Assembly: GCA_032353305.1 (NCBI GenBank)
Contig: JAUCNG010375817.1
Span: 1-11,347 of the forward strand
Length of the DNA stretch: 11,347 nucleotides
Direction: 5' to 3'
Source of the DNA: Cephalothrix spiralis
Taxonomy: Eukaryota > Nemertea > Palaeonemertea > Archinemertea > Cephalotrichidae
The position numbers were made by a program, and so were the translations under genes. Below are positions 8,064-11,347 of this stretch, in pieces. The notes under the pieces are model-generated. The model searched no databases. It was not told where the DNA came from and was given only the letters and a program-made list of their open reading frames with translations. Position 1 is the first letter of the stretch. Every line of letters begins with the position of its first letter.

Positions 8064-8198
8064 GTTGTAACAAGATCCGGTGCTGAAGAACCTTTTAATT
8101 TTATTGATCAAAATAATGTTTGTAAAAATTATGACATCAAAGTGATTCAAAATGCATTTATTTTACCTATTCCTTATGAAATTCGTATTACAAATTGA
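8064..8198 (+). CDS. NFYB: Possible alternative last exon of NF-YB
   Basis: AAAATTACAG ends at 8063 and is followed by 44 open codons and TGA, in the phase needed to join the exon ending at 7362. The peptide begins VVTRSGAEEPFNFIDQNN and ends with IPYEIRITN. Splicing here instead of to 8004 would replace the eight-residue MPTQITFG end with a 44-residue one. I know of no NF-YB isoform like this, the pyrimidine tract is poor, and the stretch would otherwise be 3' untranslated sequence. It is listed because phase, acceptor and open length agree. Confidence 0.25.
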   Translation, partial: VVTRSGAEEPFNFIDQNNVCKNYDIKVIQNAFILPIPYEIRITN

Positions 8199-8330
8199 TA
8201 TGTCATTGCAAATAATCCTGTAGACTATTAAGCTACATGTATAATAGTTTTATGATCGTATCGATTAAGTTCAATGCATCATTATCTCAGCCTCGCCTTA
8301 TTTTTATGGACTGATATACGTGTATTTAAG

Positions 8331-8336
8331 AATAAA
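8331..8336 (+). terminator. Candidate NF-YB polyadenylation signal AATAAA
   Basis: AATAAA lies 300 bp after the NF-YB stop codon, a reasonable 3' UTR length. The cleavage site expected 10-30 nt downstream would fall in the terminal repeat of the MITE that begins at 8344. Other AT-rich variants occur nearby, so this choice is not certain. Confidence 0.5.
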
Positions 8337-8343
8337 TAATGTA

Positions 8344-8814
8344 CAGTCAAATTCCTATAAGTGCACATCATTCTGTTCCAAGGAAACATAAGCACTTCGC
8401 GAATATGAGCACTTATAGGATCTTATAGAGGTTAGGAAAATTCAGTTAAAAGTTATACAATGAATAACGTCAAAATGGGTAATAATTATTTCTTTCATTC
8501 AAACGTGCTTGATAATTTAATAGAATACTAATTATACCCTGGTTCAATAGGTTTTAATGATTGATAATAAATTGTCATAATGTGTGATTATCATCGACCT
8601 TGTCTGGTCATGGTCATTTATTTGTCAAATTTAACTATTATTTTATAATGCAAAACAAATAAATTTCATAGAAAATAATTTAATGTTCAAAATTTAGAAT
8701 TCAAACCACAAAATGGTCATTTTACGAGGTTTTAATGCATTTCGTTCCAGAGATCGACGTGCACATCACGAGAAAGAGCATTTATAGAGGGATGTACTTC
8801 GAGGGATTTGACTG
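8344..8814. mobile_element. Pogo/Tigger-like MITE with TA target duplication
   Basis: TA at 8342-8343 and 8815-8816 flank a 471-bp element. It begins CAGTCAAATTCCTATAAGTG and ends with the complement of CAGTCAAATCCCTCGAAGTA. Further inverted matches include TATAGAGG-type and GTGCACATCA-type words inside each end. CAGT-starting ends with a CCTC/CCTATAA-like continuation and a TA duplication fit the pogo/Tigger branch of the Tc1/mariner superfamily. That assignment rests on end similarity alone, because no transposase is present. Confidence 0.78.
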
Positions 8815-8816
8815 TA

Positions 8817-9394
8817 TATAGGTTATTTTAATGAAAATTATACAAACCTTTAATTCGTATCTTTATTTGGACATTTTGAAATTGTACAATGATATTACAC
8901 ATGTATAATACATGTAGTTTGTATCATCATATCAATTCCGTTATTTCGATGCATTAAATTATATCTCAGATTTCTTCATCCATTACAAAATGTACCTTAG
9001 TATCATGGATACAAATGACAATTAAATGCGTATTTTTATTTTAAAATTTTATTATGAAACTGTACGTTTATAATTTGTAGATCTCAAAAGTGTAGACGAT
9101 TTGTGAAACGAATTTAATTAATACTTACATTTTTTGATAATGGGGTATAGCAATAGCCTACTTGATCACCCACATCACTCGATTTCATAAATAAACTTTA
9201 TACTTTAGTTCCCTCTTTTTACCATTATAAACAAACAGTACTACCAGTACCGGTACAGAATCTCAATGTTAAACGAAATTGTATTTATTCTTTCATTAAT
9301 GATGTAAATGTACAGTGTGTATGTATACTCTATAATATTTATATAATGTAAATAAAATTTTACTTAATACTAATAATGTATCTGTGTGGTTTGG
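8817..9394. other. AT-rich intergenic DNA, no gene seen
   Basis: This lies between NF-YB and TEX264. A few short palindromes such as CAGTACCGGTAC-type sequence near 9248-9262 are visible, but no exon, RNA gene or element boundary. Confidence 0.5.
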
Positions 9395-9700
9395 GGGCGG
9401 CTCGGTGGTTAGGTGGTCAGAGCACTGGCGTTGTAATCCAGGGGTCCCTGGATCGATACCAGTCTCGAAACCACTTTCCATCGGATGGAACTCTAAGAAA
9501 GTTCATCAGTGCTTAGCTTCCTGGGTGGCTCGGTCAGGTTAAGTACATGGAGTGGAACACTGTACTCTCTTCGGGGTAAAAATCCCACTATAGAAAATAG
9601 ATTAGAGTGCGGGGTAGGTCTACAGGCCTTTAAGGGTAAATGCTCAGCAAGCGGACCATTAAGTGTCTATTTGAGCCAGTCATCCGTGACGCCCTATATA
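9395..9700 (+). mobile_element. tRNA-derived SINE, copy 2
   Basis: This copy has the better preserved tRNA-like head: GGCGGCTCGGTGGTTAGGTG (A-box region), a TAATCCAGGGGTCCC loop region, and GGATCGATACC (B-box). The body matches copy 1 at 2314-2620 block by block: ACTTTCCATCGG, AAGTTCATCAG, CCTGGGTGGCTCGGTCAGGT, GGAGTGGAACACTGT, CTACAGGCCT, AGCGGACC, TCTATTTGAGC and GACGCCCTA. The tRNA region is too diverged and the unit too long to be a functional tRNA gene. Both copies are on the + strand. Confidence 0.85.
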
Positions 9701-9910
9701 GAAGAAAGGGGTGTAAATTAGTAAAACTCGGGGTATAACCGAACCGTTAGAAGGGTGATTCTTTAATTTGTACTCTTCTACATGTATATGCCACGCCTAA
9801 ATGGGTAAATAATATACTTTAGTTCGTGCTTCGCAATCGATTAATGAATCTAAACTGAGAGAGGGTGTAAATTAACACAGGCAATGGCCAATAAGTATAA
9901 CGAACAAAAA
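9701..9910. other. Intergenic DNA, nothing recognised
   Basis: No gene or paired repeat. The CCAAT word in GGCCAATAAG (9886-9895) matches the NF-Y core motif but is about 500 bp from the TEX264 start and may be chance. Confidence 0.4.
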
Positions 9911-9954
9911 TTTACTAAGCTTTCGCCTAGTTGCAAGCTTCTTCAGAGTATAAT
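9911..9954 (-). ncRNA. Hammerhead-ribozyme-like motif, possibly a retroelement remnant
   Basis: On the - strand the order is UAUACU, then CUGAAGA (9940-9946), then a potential 5-bp stem GCUUG/UAGGC with a CAAC loop, then GAAA (9921-9924), then GCUU and AGUA. This resembles a minimal type I hammerhead: stem I UACU/AGUA (4 bp), the conserved CUGANGA and GAA boxes, a two-pair stem III (AG/CU, no loop), and a U at the cleavage position. Very short stem III hammerheads are known in Penelope-like retroelements and retrozymes. One extra A lies between CUGAAGA and stem II, which departs from the consensus and may abolish activity. No reverse transcriptase was seen nearby. Confidence 0.3.
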
Positions 9955-10058
9955 GACCTACCACATGGCATACAAACATGTAGACTTAACAAATTCTATA
10001 CTTAGAGCGCTGTAGTAGGTTGACTTTTCATTATTTATTCAGGTAGGCTAATTCTTTT

Positions 10059-10256
10059 CGGCCAAAGTCAGTTGAAGGGTAACGTAGTACTAGATCACGT
10101 TTTTTAGCCTCGTGGCGCCGCCTCCGGAATTTTCAATGCATTTCGTTTTTGCTAATATCAATTTTATTTTTTGGTACAAAAAATATAAAAAAAATAATTT
10201 AAAAAATCCCTAGGCTAAGATAGGCGATCTACTACGTTACAGTTTGACTTTGGCCG
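10059..10256. mobile_element. Small MITE upstream of TEX264
   Basis: CGGCCAAAGTCAGTTGAAGG followed by GTAACGTAGTACTAGATCAC (10059-10098) is mirrored at 10224-10256, which in reverse complement reads CGGCCAAAGTCAAACTGTAA followed by CGTAGTAGATCGC. The homology continues with TTAGCCT on each side. About 100 bp of AT-rich core remains, apart from a short GC-rich patch (GGCGCCGCC) at 10114-10122. It ends about 150 bp before the TEX264 start codon, so it may form part of the promoter or 5' UTR. Target duplication was not resolved. Confidence 0.7.
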
Positions 10257-10292
10257 TTTTAAAAAAATGAACGTCATTTCACTGGTAAAAAT

Positions 10293-10305
10293 GTGACTCA
10301 GTCAC
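10293..10305. promoter_or_regulatory. Palindromic AP-1-type (bZIP) site
   Basis: GTGACTCAGTCAC is a perfect 13-bp palindrome containing TGACTCA, the binding site of AP-1 and related bZIP dimers. It lies about 105 bp before the TEX264 ATG, a plausible promoter-proximal position. A CRE-like half-site, ACGTCA, sits about 20 bp upstream (10271-10276). A stress-responsive bZIP input would suit an ER-quality-control gene, but that link is inference, and the transcription start is unknown. Confidence 0.45.
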
Positions 10306-10407
10306 GGATTTTGCGCGACAATTTCATGTCCGCAATGTTGCGCATAATTGTTCGATATTTTGAATGCGGTCATTTAATTTTTTAATGGTGTCAAAATCAA
10401 ATGGAAA

Positions 10408-10656
10408 ATGATTTTGATTTACTGTATAATAGCTCTTATTGTCCTTATTTTCCTCACTCTTATCGGAATTGTTGTTTATTCGGGATTGTTTACAACTATA
10501 GACGTTAAAGCTGGTCGACCACCCATTAAAAACCTTGTAATTGCATACAAATTTGCTTGTGGTCCTTACCAAAATGCCGGTGAATTATTCACGGAAGTTG
10601 TCTCGATTGCACATAAAAACAGAAGTATTGGCATTTATTATGATCATCCTGATGAG
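10408..10656 (+). CDS. TEX264: TEX264 homologue, first coding exon (membrane anchor and domain start)
   Basis: This exon encodes the first 83 residues of a TEX264-like protein. In vertebrates TEX264 is a single-pass ER membrane protein that links ER to autophagosomes through a C-terminal LC3-interacting motif and also works in DNA-protein crosslink repair. Residues 1-24 form one hydrophobic segment (MILIYCIIALIVLIFLTLIG, then IVV). YSGLF follows, then DVKAGRPPIKNLVIAYKF and GELFTE, RSIGIYYDHPDE, all close to the N-terminus of vertebrate TEX264 and leading into its GyrI-like domain. The ATG at 10408 puts the anchor at the expected distance; upstream ATGs at 10385 and 10401 are in other frames. 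The donor GAG|GTAAAT at 10657 leaves phase 0. The domain's remainder and the LC3-binding tail are beyond the window. Confidence 0.88.
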
Positions 10657-11347
10657 GTAAATAGTGTACATTGTTGTATTTTAACACATTTAATCATATC
10701 GTTCGTAATGCATACATTAATACATAAATTATATGCAGGTTTCTGTCTGGTTTCTCAACATGTTAATTATTTATTAAATATTTTTGTAACGTTACATGTT
10801 AGTCGTTACCACAAGTTTAACAATATCAGTGATTGTGTCCCATTCGTTGATTGGCCTTATCCATTTTTTAGAAATTTCAAAGCAAAGTTCTAATATACAG
10901 CTCATAGTCTTTAAATTACAGTAAACTTTAGATGCGCAAGAAACTTGATTTTAAAAGAGGGTCCTGAACAAAGACCTGAAGAGGGTTCACTGCATGCTTC
11001 GTGCTAAATAAATTGCCGTTTACACGGTTAAGGAATTGGGTGCACGGTCACGAAAATGATTGCATGGTGAGAAAAGTATATTACGGACGCCAGTAAGCTA
11101 GAGCGAGCGGGAGAGAGTTCACAAACATCAGAGGCCATGAGCCAGGACTCCCAGAGGTCGCAGCCTTTTGTGATTTTTAGTATGCAAATTAGTTAATGCA
11201 AGCATTTTGGAGACTCAAATATCTGTAATTACAACTCTCTAATAGATTATAGGCATCATCAACAGCATTCTCTCACCTGTCAAAGCCTCTCCCAGCATAT
11301 AGCATAGCACCAGCTGGCATTGGCTCTGACCCAATCGGTCACAATTT
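10657..11347 (+). other. Start of TEX264 intron 1
   Basis: No second TEX264 exon is seen before the window ends. The reading frame happens to stay open from the exon into the intron up to the stop at 10891-10893, and those 78 codons do not resemble TEX264. A moderately GC-richer stretch at 11080-11170 and the last 100 bases may be repeat fragments, but I found no partner in the window. Confidence 0.6.

Noticed and set aside
9395-9470. A functional tRNA gene
   Set aside because: A- and B-box-like sequences are present, but a clean cloverleaf cannot be drawn and the tRNA-like part continues into the SINE body shared with 2314-2620.
9509-9721. Open frame of 70 codons on the + strand
   Set aside because: It lies within SINE copy 2.
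10324-10572. Open frame on the - strand opposite TEX264
   Set aside because: It is a shadow of the recognised TEX264 exon.

Overview
The window looks like nuclear DNA from an invertebrate animal. It is AT-rich and intron-rich, and densely packed with short non-autonomous transposons and tRNA-derived SINEs. No bacterial gene organisation, operon or ribosome binding site is visible. Two conserved eukaryotic genes can be recognised, both on the + strand. The exact lineage cannot be read from the sequence. A marine lophotrochozoan such as a mollusc would fit the repeat style, but that is a guess.

Gene 1 is the 3' part of NF-YB, the histone-fold B subunit of the CCAAT-binding factor NF-Y. Four coding exons join in consistent phase: 1000-1129, 6315-6393, 7265-7362 and 8004-8030. 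They encode the end of the histone fold, the diverged C-terminal tail and a stop codon. The 5' exons lie before the window. A possible alternative last exon (8064-8198) and an AATAAA signal (8331) follow. The introns, especially the 5.2-kb first one, are mosaics of inverted-repeat elements.

Gene 2 starts about 2.4 kb downstream. It is the first coding exon (10408-10656) of TEX264, the single-pass ER-membrane protein known in vertebrates as an ER-phagy receptor. The rest of the gene lies past the right edge. About 110 bp upstream of its ATG is a perfect palindromic AP-1-type site, and a small inverted-repeat element sits just before that.

Repeats, left to right: an inverted-repeat MITE with an internal NRF1-type palindrome (542-831); a lone transposon end beside the NF-YB splice acceptor (926-957); a nearly complete foldback element with TA flanks (1334-1683); A-rich low-complexity DNA (1890-2140); SINE copy 1 (2314-2620); two MITEs (3010-3285, 3400-3913); mariner-type MITE copy 1 (4239-4740); an element split by a nested MITE carrying repeated TTTACCGCCG hairpins (4889-5757, inner 5122-5486); mariner-type MITE copy 2 (6443-6952); a pogo/Tigger-like MITE (8344-8814); SINE copy 2 (9395-9700); a hammerhead-ribozyme-like motif on the - strand (9911-9954); and a small MITE (10059-10256).

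The two genes have no evident shared pathway and appear to be ordinary tandem neighbours. No convincing new multi-gene system is present. The points most worth a second look are the hammerhead-like motif, the alternative NF-YB C-terminus, the nested hairpin array, and the placement of transposon ends at splice, polyadenylation and promoter positions.
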